A stretch of 64,000 nt of DNA from Isoetes taiwanensis (GCA_021234155.1 JAJEKV010000031.1:15493748-15557747); one strand, 5' to 3'. Positions 22,894 through 35,363 are shown, numbered from the stretch's first letter. A program made the numbers and translations. The notes: generated by a model from the sequence alone, not told the origin.

Positions 22894-23111
22894 ATTAGGA
22901 CCAATGTTGTAAATGTCTAAGATAATTTTTTAGTAGCACAAATATAAAATCACATGTCCGCAATATGCTTTGGTCAGTCATATTCATACATGTTGACCAA
23001 TCTATATACATGTAGTAATGGTAGACATGCACATGCATTGAGATGCACTATAATGACCCAAAAGAGATGTTTAATAGAAAAAAGAATTCTAGAATGGGGC
23101 TCGCATGAAAA
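22894..23111. other. Short spacer, nothing identified
   Basis: AT-rich DNA without coding signal lies between the old L1 and the next LINE tail. Confidence 0.4.
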
Positions 23112-23220
23112 TGATAGAATAGAATAGAATAGTTTTTTTAACGTCCACGGAGACCAATAGGTCATGGAACCCATACAATGGGCTAGTACAATCATTACTA
23201 CTAGGATTAAAAAACCCCTG
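23112..23220 (-). mobile_element. Truncated LINE 3' end with (ATAGA)n tail
   Basis: Repeated AGAAT/TAGAA words are followed by T-run, AACGTCCACGGAGACC, CATGGAACCCATAC and GGATTAAAAAACCCC. In reverse complement this matches the 3' terminal region of the plus-strand LINE ending at 32795. A second related piece, GGATTAAAAAACCCCGCCC followed by TTTTCGAGGAAAAACCC, lies at 23602-23646. It resembles the same LINE's 3' region near 32635-32680. Confidence 0.7.
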
Positions 23221-23384
23221 CCTCGAATAGAAGAGAACTTCCTTATCAAAACGGGATTGAGGGTGAAGATCAAAGGATTATGGCCAAAGAAGAGGCAAGG
23301 CCGAGAAAAGACATGCCACAACATGAAAGAAATGCCAAATTGGTCAATTCAAGCAGGGAGAAGCCCCTCCCCTGCATGGTTTCA

Positions 23385-23965
23385 AAGAATAGAGAATAAG
23401 GCACTGCTGAGAGAGAAGAGGATAGATAGGCTTCTCATTCATCTCAACAGATTTTCTACGATGGTGGATAGTGGGTAGCCGCACACATGTAAACTACTCA
23501 CGAAGAAAAATAAAGGGAATGTCCAATTATACAACTTGGACCCCATGAAATACAATGCTAATAGATATTTGGTTTGTGTACCTGCTGAAAGCTTATCACC
23601 GGGATTAAAAAACCCCGCCCTTTCGGGTTTTCGAGGAAAAACCCTAGTGATAAGCCTTCGACAAGGGGCTTGGACAAATGTAAGGCTGAGAATTCGCTCC
23701 CAAAAAACCCACGAATGGAGAAGTCGAAGTTGCTGCCGCTTGCCAACCTGTACCTGCACATCACCAACACTAGAACAAATGTGACAAAACAAACCTCCCA
23801 AAGTGGAGGGGCTGATCACGCGTGCCACGCGACAACAAAGCAAAAACCTCTTCAGATAGAGGGGCTGGTCATGCGTGCCAGGCGATAAATATACTAAACA
23901 ATTAAAGGGGGGAGGATGGGTTTCAAAGAATAGAGAATAAAGTACTGCTGAGAGAGAAGAGAAAG
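23385..23965. repeat. Direct repeat of about 45 bp, spaced about 530 bp
   Basis: GTTTCAAAGAATAGAGAATAA through CTGCTGAGAGAGAAGAG occurs at about 23380-23420 and again at about 23919-23960 with few changes. This could be the two ends of a duplicated LINE-tail region. No coding sense was found between them. Confidence 0.6.
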
Positions 23966-24187
23966 CGTCGATGAGACGTTGACGAAGAACTTCGCCAATA
24001 TAGCAATCTCCCAACCAGAGAAAGCATGCAATGCATGCATGCGAGACATGCATACTCGGCCCCTCTAGAATCTCGATCCGAGGGCTCGGATCGATGGGAT
24101 TCTAATGACTTCCAACTCATAAGATAATGAGCATCTCAAATTTTAACATCGTTTACAGGTTAATGTTAGGCATTTGTTTGGATTGGG

Positions 24188-24343
24188 TTCGCATGTGGTC
24201 GTTAATAAGTTGAGGATAAATGTAAGGGGCTTGGACATGCTAGACAGAATGAAACCAATTAACAACTTAAAGAACATGACAATCGGATTGATATAAAGAT
24301 ACATTCTGTCTTCGCATGTGGTCGTTAATAAGTTGAGGATAAA
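24188..24343. repeat. 33-bp direct repeat, period 123
   Basis: TTCGCATGTGGTCGTTAATA and the next 13 bases at 24188-24220 recur exactly at 24311-24343. The 90 bases between them are unique. Non-coding. Confidence 0.85.
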
Positions 24344-24689
24344 ATATAGTGCCCTCGTGGGAATTGCTGTTGTCTTCAAATTAGGTAATATTGTTATACC
24401 ATATTGTTATACTTAAATGGGAAGTTTTCATTTCACATTTGGGACCGTTGATGGGGGGAATATTCCTCCCTTTATCCCAAATGAAGGGCCTGCTGTTTTT
24501 TGGAGACTAGGACCCATACAAATTTCAAAGGTGCAGAATCGATAGACATCACCATTGAAAAGAAATTGTTCACAAGAAACAAAAAAAAAAACCAATAGTG
24601 ACAATGCAGACTCTGTTGAACGACCCTGCTACCGGACCACTCGATCCTCTGCCTCCAGCAACCGATCCTCTACTACTGGCAAATTCACA

Positions 24690-24725
24690 TAACCAGGGTT
24701 GGAGGATTCGAACCTCCAGGCCAAA
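24690..24725 (-). other. Isolated tRNA T-arm-like / Pol III B-box sequence
   Basis: On the minus strand GGAGGTTCGAATCCTCC is a perfect 5-bp T-arm with the TTCGAAT loop and contains the B-box form GGTTCGAATCC. No matching acceptor, D-arm or A-box could be folded upstream, so it is not a tRNA gene. It may be a SINE or tRNA relic. Confidence 0.4.
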
Positions 24726-24924
24726 GTGCAGGCCTCACCAGAACCCTTCCAATTTACCTCATTTAAGACAAAACCATGTTTGAACCCTTCGACTTTCAGA
24801 GTAATCAGAGAAGCTTCAACATCTTTCGACAGCTCTAGATCTCTAAATCCTGCATTCGGAAAAACAAAAACAAAACCATGCCTTAGAGCTCCAATCAGAT
24901 CAGGAGGCCGGAATAGGCTAATAG

Positions 24925-25105
24925 ATAGCAGCGATGCTGCCGAGGCCTTCTGTAAACCATGCTTTAGAGCCTGTACCTTCTGTAAACCATGCTTTAGCCC
25001 TTCTGTAGACTATGCTTTAGAGCCTGTAACCCAGCGATGCTGCCGAGGCCTTCTGTAAACCATGCTTTAGGCCTTCTGTAGACTAGCGATGCTGCCGAAG
25101 TCTTA
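24925..25105. repeat. Minisatellite of interleaved 25- to 40-bp units
   Basis: Words CCTTCTGTAAACCATGCTTT and AGCGATGCTGCCGA alternate in variable order, each at least three times. The local open frames simply translate the repeat. Confidence 0.8.
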
Positions 25106-26900
25106 TTGCCGGCACATTCCAGTTATCATACAAACACCTATCTAAGTATAATGTACACAGGTTTTCTTTCCTCGCTTCCGAAATAGCCATATCTCTCACC
25201 AAGGTAAACACATCTAGCAAAACCAAAGGGGGACTCTGCAACTCTGCCTCACAGAGTGAGGCAAAAAACCAGGACGACCCAGGCTGGAAAAAGAAAGTGG
25301 CCTGACATGCTATCCACACCCTACAATTTAGGATGGAAATTCGCCTGCCATAGCAATAATGAAATTGCAAACACATCAAAACTAAAAATTCGACCTCTAA
25401 ATGGAAACAAGCTGCTCAAACATGCACAAATATACAATTTTCAATACAATACAATACCAGAATCATAGTTTCCACCATTGCGAGAATACCCTGCCCCAAT
25501 GCCAAATGAATTGGGCAAACTTAATAGCATCGTCCTAAATATTCAAAGACGATTTTTGCGCAAGGGACCAAAATGTGAATATTAGTGGCCTACTTTAATA
25601 CGTGATTCAAAACTAATTTAAATGTCAAAGCGTTGTGATAGTTGGGGTTTTTTTGTTGAAATAATTGGATTTGAAATTTGATTGTTACAAGTGCTTCAAT
25701 TTTAACTTGCGTACTATGTTCGCTCACAACTTTGAGACGCACAATGTTTTTCACCAAGTAACCTAGAACTTGAGGATTTCCAATTGATAAGTTTCAACAG
25801 ATATGTTTATATTTCCAAGCAAATGAAGGTGCATGTAAGGATAGTTTATTGTTCCAATAAAGATATGAGTAAAAATAGTCTCTGTTATAAGAGAGTATTA
25901 GTTTGTAACAAACTATACCTCGTTTCAAAAAGATGGCCTCTCTAGAATAAAAATGCAATGAAAATCAAAGGCAGGAATTATGGCTAGATCACACTCTCAC
26001 TATCTGTTCCCTTTTAGATTATATAGTTGAAAGAATGAATTCCAAATATAATATCAGACACATCCACCATATTCTATGTCATAAAGATACATCATAAAGC
26101 TATGGCAAGTTGAGTTCATACAACCTAAAAAGGAAAATGTTGTACAAACTAAAAGGAAAATGTTTAGCACGTTGCAATCTAAAAGGAAACTATCAAGAAA
26201 ATGTTTTAGGTTAGCAATCCTAGTAGCAAAATAGCAATTCTAGCTTTCGCTGCTGTAGTAGTTGCTCTAAGTATTGTCAGCCTTGATTATGATCCGTAAT
26301 TGCCCTGCAAACCCATTTTAAGAAAGAAAACAAGAACAGCTTTCAACCCTCCAAACTAAATAACATAATATCTAGGTCCAATATTTGTTCAAAATTTCAA
26401 TTGAAACCTTAGAAGTTAAGTTGGCCAGAACACGATTCACTTGGAGAGCTTTTTAGACATACAAAAAAGACAAGATTATCACAACATCATTTTCAGCAAT
26501 CTTTTATTTTGCCCCCAATGTAACTTTTGTCCCTAATATCCCATTCACAAATTTTGGAACTGTTAGTTTCTATATATCAATGTCACCTTGACTAGTGCTC
26601 AATTTGACTGTCTTTTCCGCTAATCTTCCATGTTACTTGCAATTTTATATTTCTGTTCTATCATTATGTTCTATATACCCATCATGTTCAGAAGCTTGAA
26701 CTACCTTCTTGATGGCAAGATTAAGTATAAGTTGATCAGATTGAAGGGGAGCTCAGATTGCTGGGTCAAACTCCCAACCTGTAAAAAATCAACTCAGGAA
26801 TGCCACAATTCAAAAATCAAGTGACAGACAAGCATAAAGACCTTTCTTCCAGGAGCATGGTTCTTTTATATGTGACACCACTTGAAGTAACAAAAAATTT
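25106..26900. other. Unassigned AT-rich sequence
   Basis: No frame shows a motif or a splice pattern that I can support. Short duplicated words, such as AAAAGGAAAATGTT near 26128 and 26150, are present. Confidence 0.35.
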
Positions 26901-26911
26901 CCGTAGTTATC

Positions 26912-27480
26912 TTATAACATAAGTAGTCTAGCACCTGACAAAGCATATTTTGAACTCTTGTAAAATGATGTTTGAACAATAAAGTTATCAAAAAAATCTT
27001 TAATGATTACCTCCCCATTAGTGTCAGAAACAGAAGCCTTGCTGAGAACTTCATCTAAGCCATCAAATCTTTCCTGGTACTTTTCATTTGCTAAATCCAA
27101 TTTAACTTTTCCATCTTGTAGAAATCGTTGTCAACATCTTGACTATCATCATGAATAACAACTACTTCAGGAGATTCAATGTTGTTTCACAACTTCAGAG
27201 ATAATCTTCTTACCTCCTTTTCATCTTCTACTTTGATTAGAGATTTGAAATGTTCTCTACCACATCACAAAAAAAATTCAATGACTTATTTGACATAAGA
27301 TACAACCGAAGTTTTGTTGCAGAGCAGTGCCTGAAAAACCTTAATGCTGTTTGTCTACAGCATTGCGTACTAGAGATAGATTCCCATTCAGAATATTTGC
27401 TCTAAAGAATTCTGCCCATATCTCGTCCGTAATATTACACATAGGTTCCAGGGCCTAACAGATTAAATTCTATATTATTC
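26912..27480 (-). other. Possible gene fragment, minus strand, broken
   Basis: On the minus strand LEPMCNITDEIWAEFFRANI (near 27450) and KYQERFDGLDEVLSKASVSD (near 27070) have normal protein composition, but they lie in different frames with stops between. I do not recognise the family. It may be exons or a decayed gene. Confidence 0.25.
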
Positions 27481-27657
27481 ATAATTCTGTCTTGCAAATG
27501 TATTGAGCCACTCATCATAGAATTATGGAAATTCAAATATATATTAAACTTTTATTTCTCCCGGGGAGATAAGGAGACCATCTTAATTTTGGTCTTTGGA
27601 ATTAGCTACTACGACATGGCATCAAATTAATGTACAGCCCCTTTGAAGTTGCCTTGT

Positions 27658-27773
27658 AGCTTCATCGTATTGCTTCTTTTGAAGCAAAGCCAATACCAAC
27701 AAATACTGTGCTTGCAGCTTCATCGTATTGCTTCTTTTGAAGCAAAGCCAATACCAGCAAATACTGTGCTTGC
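27658..27773. repeat. 58-bp tandem duplication
   Basis: AGCTTCATCGTATTGCTTCT begins both 58-base units (27658 and 27716), which differ at one position. Each unit contains a small hairpin around CTTCTTTTGAAG. Confidence 0.85.
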
Positions 27774-28234
27774 TTTGCATGAATGAAATTAAATCAATGA
27801 TTGCTTAATCAAGTCGAGGACAAAATGAAATAAAACTAACCTTTACACTACCTCAAGCTTCAAGCTTGTTCTACAATCAGCTTCCACGTGCTTTCAATCA
27901 CTACACTTTCCAATCAGCAATGTTATTTTAACAGCATCATCAAACTTAATAATAAGAATGTGGCTTTTTAGAGACTCACACCCTTTTCCTATGGTAGAGC
28001 GCTCTGTTTGTCGAATAGACCAATAGGTAATTGCCTGAACCAAACACAGAATCGATAAGGCTGATAAGCCAAGACGACAGATTAATTTGCACAACGACCA
28101 TAAGAAAGTATTCTGAGCCTACAAAAAATGATCACACTGCCAAGCCTAGAATAAGGAGATACAACACTGACTCGTCTATCTACAATGCACCTAATAAAGA
28201 AAACCCACTAGTCAGATTGAAATTCGAGGCAACA
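27774..28234. other. Spacer before LINE, nothing identified
   Basis: No coding motif was found on either strand. Confidence 0.35.
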
Positions 28235-29130
28235 AGAGAAGCAAGGTCTTGCTGACCTGCGCGCTCGTGTGGGCTCCCTCCTCACCACCATAGAGATCAT
28301 GGCACATGATAGGCAGTGTGCTGAGCAGGATATAGTGGCGACCATCTCTCGCCTCTAGTTAGAAGCTGAGGGGGCTGCCACCACAATGCAAAGCATCCAT
28401 GCCGCCTTCGAAGCGAGCCAGACAGAGCTGAGAACCCTACAAAGTAGGGCCGAGTCATAAGACCAGAAGATGCAGGAGCTCTGGGCAACCGTTGCCCAGC
28501 AAGGTAAGGGCCTCCATGCTGAGGTCCATGAACAATTGCGGCGATGCATGCATGAGTTGGCCAGGCAGCAGAAATCTCAACAGGAGCTAGGGCTCTCGAC
28601 TTCAGGCAGCAGAGGCTGTAGCACGAGGCACGATAATCCCACCTGCTCAGCAGCCCGTAAGGTGCTAACCAGGGAGACAGACAACACCTGCTCCATCCCG
28701 AACACCACACCTCCCTCGCTGTGAACAGCCCACACCCCCGGATAGCAGTCATCACCTGTTGGGACAGCCAATATTGCCTCGCGACTCAATGCGCAGCAAG
28801 AGCAAGGCTGACAACGTCACAATGTGGTGGTGCGTGGACTCTCAGAGGAAGTAGGAGAGGATCTCACCAAGTGCCTCCAGGATCAGATCCTATCTCACAT
28901 GACATTTCAGGCCACAGTTCAAATTGTCTTTGCAAGCCACCTGGGCCCAACGCACATATCGCCCACGCGTTGTCACCTTCACCGTTGCAGACACACGAGT
29001 GCGTGAGGCAATTTTGCGACAGAGTAGGCAATTGAAGGGGACCACCCTGTATGTTGACCAAGATCTTACTCCGATGCAACAGGAGTCCCACCGGCAAGAG
29101 TTAGCTCAAGTCGTGGACGCACCGGCCGGG
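28235..29130 (+). pseudogene. LINE ORF1: coiled coil plus L1 ORF1p-like RNA-binding region
   Basis: The first part reads as a long heptad-like coiled coil (ADLRARVGSLLTTIE to HELARQQKSQQEL) with in-frame TAG at 28356 and TAA at 28458. A second block starts VVVRGLSEEVGEDLTK at about 28824. In a shifted frame it ends RVREAILRQSRQLKGTTLYV and DQDLTPMQQESHRQEL, resembling the C-terminal part of L1 ORF1p (nucleic-acid chaperone). The two stops look like CAG-to-TAG and CAA-to-TAA changes, consistent with methyl-C deamination. Confidence 0.65.
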
Positions 29131-30607
29131 GAGGGGAGGGGAGGGATTGGTCCGAGGCAACCTTTGCATTTTTAGGCCGGCACCTGCTGAGGTCACTAAT
29201 GCGATGCGTCAAGCTGCCCAGAGGCCCTACAGAAGCTGATACTACCACTACAGAAGCTGCTCCTACTACTGCCACCATGGCATTTGCCGCAAGCTCCCCT
29301 ACTATCCTTGTTGCCCTTCCTGCTCCCCCTGCTCCAACCGTTCCAACAACTTTTGCTCAAGCACCACACACTGCTCCCCCCTGCATCTGGCACAGACCAT
29401 GGTGCATCTACATTATAGGAAGTGTGCCTCCGTATGGTATCTTGGAATTGTTGGGGCTTCCCTTAGCAGAAAGGGAAGAGTCTCGACTCTATTGCACCGG
29501 ATATGGATCTCATTTTCCTCATTTAAACATGGGAACATGTAGGGCACAAACTGCTGGACCTCCCAGGCTATCTGCATTTTTCGGTGTTCAATGAGTGCAC
29601 AGGCAAGCGGGGGCATGGGGGGTAGCATGCTAGTATCGTGAAGCCATGGTGCAGTCAGTTTCGCTGCACAAAACAGATAGATACAATCGCTACTTGTGGG
29701 TGCGCATGCAGCATGACAGTGGCAACATCCTCTTTGTAGTTACATGCTACTTTCCACATATTGAGAGCAATTTCTATTAACACTCATTCAGGTGTGGATA
29801 GATTGGAGCCCTATGCCGATCTATATGATGACATACAACAACACAAATAGTTGGGCAAGATCATGCTACTTAGAGACTTTAATGCACATACAGGAGCCGA
29901 GCAGGTCCCAAAATTTGAGCCTCTGACAGAGGATGTCTTGTAATTGAACTCCACAGAGGTAGCTTGGCCAAGGATATTAGATGAAAACCATATTTCATGC
30001 TATGGCGGGCAGTTGTTGTTGCGGGATAGTATCTTTGACCTGGTCATTTGTAATGGGTTGGCACAATGGCCGTCTTCCAGCCGCTGCACTTGTAGACAGG
30101 AGATCCAGGGGGCGACTCCAGTGTTGTAGATTATTTGCTGGCAGAGGAACAGGATCTGCACCTGGTTACCCATTTTTGCATTGAAACAAACACTCAAGAT
30201 GAGGAAGTGGACTCCGACCACCAGCCCCTTTTCCTGCATCTATTGCCTCAACATCCCAGGTGCCCCGGCTGCGCCTGGATTACGACCATGCAGATACCTA
30301 TGCCCAGATGCTTGAGCATGATCTGGAGGGACTACTGTAGCTTCCCACACTTCCGCAGCAGACTGTCCAGTTGGTTCACCTGCTTCTGACAACCGCTGAA
30401 AGATGCTTTGGGAGAAGCCAATCACGGAGGCCCTCGGGCGCTACCACCTTCCCCTGCAACAGATGGTTTGATGACGAGTGTAGGGAGATCAAACGCGGAC
30501 TCCGACAAGTCACCAATCCCACCTTGTGTCCACATGCCATCAGTCAATACCGCTCATTCCTCAAGAACAAGAAAGCCAGATACCTCACAGAGCACCTGCA
30601 ATAGATG

Positions 30608-31560
30608 TTCGGTCTCCTGGATCAGCACCCTAGGACATTCTGGAGAAAGGTATTGAGCAAGGCTACACAACCCACATGGACCATTACCTTGGAGCAATGG
30701 GTACAGTACTTGCAACATCTTTACGATCCGTTCGGGGGCAGGGCAACATTGCCTCCACAGATGGGCCTGGCACGGGTCATCGCAGAGGGGGATAGCATAA
30801 TGGGCCTGCAACGCCTAGCTAATAGGAATTTAGATGACATGCAAGCAGAACTTCTGAAGTGGGTTGGGCCTCCAATGGTGCCTGTCCTCCCCGCACTATT
30901 CAATAAAGCATTGCAAGAAGGCTTCCCCCGCAGTGGACCACTAGTAGAGTTGTGCCCATATACAAGGCAAGTGACCCTCAATGCCCAGCCAACTATCGCA
31001 CTATCATGGTCAGCTCTCTCTTTGCAAAATTATTGGCTGGCATCCTTGAGTAGCGACTGACAATATGGGCAGAAGAGGCAGAGATGCGTGCTCTGACACA
31101 GGCAGGCTTTCGGCCCAATCATTCCACCACGGATCATATTTTCATTCTGCTTACACTGGTTGAGGATAGCAGGAATCTTCGACAATACTTGTATTGTTGT
31201 TTCGTGTATTTTGCAAAGGCTTTTGACACAGTGATCCAGGACAAGTTACTGGACAGATTGAGGTAGCTAGGGACCCCCGTTGACTTGCAAAACGCAATAT
31301 ACAGGCTATACGAGCCATGCTCAGGCCGTTTCACATCATCAGAACAGACGATCGTCAGTAGTATTTAAGGACGCCAGGGTTGCCTTCTCTCCCCCACACT
31401 CTTTGGCCTATACATTGATCAGATAGAAGATTGGCTTTCTGAGCACCGGGGGGGGGAGGGGGAGGGGGAAGGGGAGGAGGGCATCTCATGCACCACATAA
31501 TCCGGCAACTCATATATGCTGACGATGTAAAGCTCTTTTGGCCTATACTCCAGAGGATAT
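30608..31560 (+). pseudogene. LINE reverse transcriptase core, frameshifted
   Basis: A 151-codon stretch (30608-31060) covers the linker and start of RT. An overlapping frame gives VVPIYKARDPQCPANYRTIM. A further frame (31084-31266) reads QAGFRPNHSTTDHIF and FAKAFDTVIQDKLL. After a G-rich tract at 31448-31481 the catalytic YADD is read at 31515-31526. At least three frame changes are needed across the domain. Confidence 0.8.
31448..31481 (+). repeat. G-rich tract inside the RT region
   Basis: Runs of G separated by single A or AA (G9, G5, G5, G4 and so on) would favour a G-quadruplex on the plus strand. Copy B near 50015 has a shorter version. It may have arisen by slippage or be a homopolymer sequencing problem. 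Confidence 0.7.
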
Positions 31561-32748
31561 ACAACGTCACCTGGATGCTCTTGACACTTTCTGCCAGTTC
31601 ATTGACATGCGAGTTACTTGGTCAAAACTAGGGTGCTGCTAGTTTCGTCATCCCGTTAGCCAATGATTCCCTCATTCACTTACCAGGGACAAGATGTGGA
31701 GGTGACTCCTACCTACAAGTATTTGGGGATCGAGTTCTCTACTAGCACCCACTAGGATGCTACCATCAGGTTGCGTGTCACGATAGGTTGGAAAGCACTA
31801 TATGCCATGCAGAGCACAAGGCAGAGTTGTATGCCTGGGGCCACCAGTCACACCTGTTTCGGGTATTGATCGAGCCGGTTCTCAGGTGTATGGGGCAGAG
31901 GTGTGGGGTCCGGTGATATATCTTACCACCTAGAATGACCTGGAGCAGGTGAAGAAAGCCTTCTTGGCACGAGCCCTTGGGGTAAAATCCACAGTTTCGT
32001 ACCAGATCCTGCTCCACAGGTTTTCTACCTCTTCAAAGGGTTGCCTTGGAATGCCATATTATTTACTTCCAGAAGGTGGTCGCTATGGGTGATACACGTG
32101 TGCCCAACCTTGCTTTGGCCATAGCAATGGGTCCCCAATGCCTCAAAACCTGTTGGAAGGATAAGCAAGCTCAGTGGTTCTCACCTTGGGATATATAGGC
32201 ATACATATGCGTGCAGGTACGGACAAAGAAGGATCACAATGCACTAAAGCTATACCTAGATGCTATGGCAAGCTCTGGGATGTAGATGCTCTGGCACACA
32301 TTAAGATGGTGCACATTGTCTCCGCATTGAGACAGGGCGATGGACTTGGAAAGCACGGGAGGATAGGCTTTGTCAGTGTTGTCATCAGGGCGCCATTGAA
32401 GATGAATGTCATGCCCTTCAGATCTGCCCAGCATTTGCCCATATCTGGGCCCGGTATATTCAGTTGGTTGTGCCTGACCAGCCGCTATATGAGTTATTGG
32501 ATACGGCCTCCATGGGCTTGTTGGCGTCATACCTCCAGGAGGTTATGGATATACGAACTCAGTTGTGTCCTCCAGGGCAGTACTGAATTGTCTTATACAA
32601 CTGTACAATATACCAGCATACTTATTACTGCTAAGGTTTTTCCCTCGAAAACCCTTTGGGGGAGGGTTTAATCCTGATAGTAATACGCTTGCTGCTCTCT
32701 TTTCGTTTGGGTCCCATAGGCCAATTGATTTCCGTTGACGATAAAAGT

Positions 32749-32795
32749 CTATTTTATTCTATTCTATTCTATTTTATTCTATTCTATTCTATTCT
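32749..32795 (+). repeat. (TATTC)n microsatellite tail of the LINE
   Basis: Tandem TATTC units with TATTT variants directly follow the LINE 3' end. The same tail is at 51285-51330 in copy B, and its complement is at the three minus-strand LINE ends. Confidence 0.9.
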
Positions 32796-33583
32796 TGTAG
32801 CTTACAAAGTCTGTTATTCCTCTTCCTGACAAGAAAATGAATTGCTAACATCAACCTTGTTAATTTGGGATTTTCCGGCATGGAGGAAAATATTTTTGGA
32901 TTTTTTTCTAAACCGATTTCCTAAGATTTTGAGGATTTCAGACGCCGGAAAAAAAAACTCGGCGATCCAAAAATTAAATCCAAAATCGACTAAGTGTTTT
33001 CCTTATGATTTCTTGATTTCTTGATTAAATAGTTACCCGACCTTATTCGATCGAGAGGGAATTTTTTCCCTCGCTTATCCGACTGCATCTGGCGTGCATG
33101 CTGGTGGGCGTGCTACTCATACCAAATAATATGGCAACAGTATGAAGTTTCTCAATTCCAAGGATTAATCTTGCCGGACTTCTCAAATTTTTTTGACGCT
33201 GTCATGGAGGCCGGTGCGTCCTCGAAGATTTGAAGCTCTGGTATCTCTGTCTTCTTCTTACCAAGCAGACATAGCTTTGGACGGCCTTATCTTCTCCAGA
33301 TTCTTGCAGCATGGTATGTAAGCTTTTTTTTCCCTTCAACGTTTTTTGCTCCAGTAAGTTTTTCTTTGTTTCTGAGATCTTATTTTTAGGGCTTTAAGTT
33401 TTCATGTCATTGCGGTTAGTTTCTTCCAACTTGATAGAATGATCGTTCAACGTACTGCACTAATTCTAATTTGGACCTAGACCATCAGTGCTCAATACAA
33501 TAGTTAAAATCAATAGCACGGTGCAGGCTCTAATGTGCAGCATCATCAGTATTTATATTATAGATAGCCCATTATAGTCAGAG
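32796..33583. other. Region between LINE and unit U1, possible exon
   Basis: Mostly non-coding. An exon-like end lies at about 33220-33312 (FEALVSLSSSYQADIALD, followed by a GTATGTAAG donor). Copy B reads a different frame at the same site because CAG/CTG sites differ. Assignment was not possible. Confidence 0.3.
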
Positions 33584-35363
33584 ACTATTATGAACCTACA
33601 GGATAGAACTTTGGGAGACAAAGCCATTCGGCAGTTTCGTTACCATGCTTCACCTTCAAATCCAGGCAGGACTATTGCTTTTATTTTAACCTTAAACTGC
33701 AAGTTAAATCTTAACATATGTTATGTGTGGCAAACGATGCTCATTTGACCTTCTTTGAAGGTAATGTTCATGCGCACTCTAGAAGGTATTCATAGTTCTT
33801 TTCATCATTAGTTCATGTGATTGATGCAACATTTTTCAACAAGAGTTAAAAGCTGATTGATATAATATTCTTCAACAAGAATTAATTCATCCTTCACATG
33901 GTAGATTGAAATATGTCTCTCCATTTATTCATTACATGGTGCACTAAAACATGTTTGAATGTATCTCCAGAGAGGATTTATCGAGAGGATTTATCAGATC
34001 AGGGCAATATGTATCTCTAAAATGAAGAGGACCTCCAGCTTGGTTTATACGGCATGGCTTCACTTTGTCTGAACATAGGTGCGTTTTTGTATCGTTTAGG
34101 TTCTTCTTTCATGAATATCAATATCTAGGAGCAACAAAATGCTCTATGTGTTTGGCTTTAACACCATGGAATCTTATTATACAAAACAATGGTTTTGCAA
34201 GACACGGTTTATGTCTGAATAGAGCCAGGTTTTAGGGGTGCCATCACCAAATGTCCATGGTATTGCCATCATTGGAATTTCTTAGATTACCCTTCTGTAA
34301 GTTGCGCCTGACTTTTTCTGTATTTTATTAATAGACAGGTTTAACTACAAATTCAATGCAATTGAGAGAAGGTGGGATGGCACATAGTGGCACATCTCAC
34401 ATTGCTTCATACTAGGAGCATATGCCTTTAGGCAAGGGTTTGTAAAACATATCCAAAACCTTACATTCCATGGCTATAGTATGCACATTCAAAAGAAATT
34501 ACAAAGGCCTCTTAGGCGGAACACTTGAGAGCAATTGTTATAGAATTTGGCCAAATAAGGTCCGGGTTTTGGAAAACTATTAGCAATCAGCAGCACGTTG
34601 TTCACATGCATCTAATAGTAGGATTAAAATAACAGAATGCAAAAAGACCTTATCTTCCATTGTATTGCGAAAGAACTCATCCTCTATTATATAAAGGTAG
34701 AAATCTGGATGCCAGATATATGTTGAATGATGTTGGTCAATATGTCTATGCTTCTCAACTGGACAAATATTAAAGAGACCTCTCTACATTATTCTAGATA
34801 GGGTCTTCGTTGTTTTCTATAGGGAAGATTCGATTCTCCTATTGTTTGGTAGGCTAACATTACATTTGATAAGTCTGCGTGGAAAACATGGAGTCCATGC
34901 CACAGAGAGGTTTTTGGAAAGGAAGCAGTTGGCTTTATGAGGAAATGCTACGAGGAAATGCTACGTAGCCAGTTAGCTTCCATCTGATTATACCTGAGCA
35001 GCAATGACATCACAATTTGAATTCCTCTTTTCTCTGTTCTTTGTAGTGCATGCCATTGAAAATCCACATGGTTTTAGTTGGATTCTCCTTATATTTCAAA
35101 ATAACCTGGATCGTGTTGAATCATGTCCAGATCAAGAGTGCCACAATGTTGTAAAGGAAAATAAATTACTACGCATCTGTGCCAATTTTTTTAGATGATA
35201 ACCAGGGCAGGAAAGACGTTGAGAGCTTTTAGATCCAGTAGTATTGTTGCTGCATTTTTTGAAGTCTTATTACTGCCAAAACTATGTGGTATAGCTCCAC
35301 AATCACTCTAATGCCAGTGGTGTAAATGTAAGCTTCAAGGCAGTATTTTTATGCTATTCTAAA

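Larger units (their letters stand above)
28235..32795 (+). mobile_element. Decayed non-LTR retrotransposon (ORF1, endonuclease, RT) with (TATTC)n tail
   Basis: The order on the plus strand is a coiled-coil and RNA-binding ORF1 (28235-29130), a Pro/Ala-rich linker, an apurinic-type endonuclease (29640-30240; LWVRMQHDSGNILFVVTCYF, RDFNAHTG at 29872, SDHQP at 30213), a linker, RT (30850-31560; FAKAFDTV, YADDVK at 31515) and a C-terminal region with YGAEVWGP near 31891. It ends with GTCCCATAGGCC and a pentanucleotide tail. The first residue of the usual GDFN is Arg. Stops and frameshifts occur throughout, so it is not active as read. Copy A of the large duplication starts inside its endonuclease (about 29955). 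Confidence 0.88.

Noticed and set aside
24690-24725. tRNA gene on the minus strand
   Set aside because: Only the T-arm is convincing. The D-arm, anticodon arm and acceptor pairing could not be formed, so it is reported as a relic only.
24598-25058. Two plus-strand ORFs rich in FCKPCFRA-type words
   Set aside because: They translate the minisatellite; periodicity comes from the DNA repeat and not from a protein family.
35004-35198. 64-codon ORF repeated in U1 and U2 as a real gene
   Set aside because: Identity in both units only reflects recent duplication. It has no motif and lacks splice or start context.
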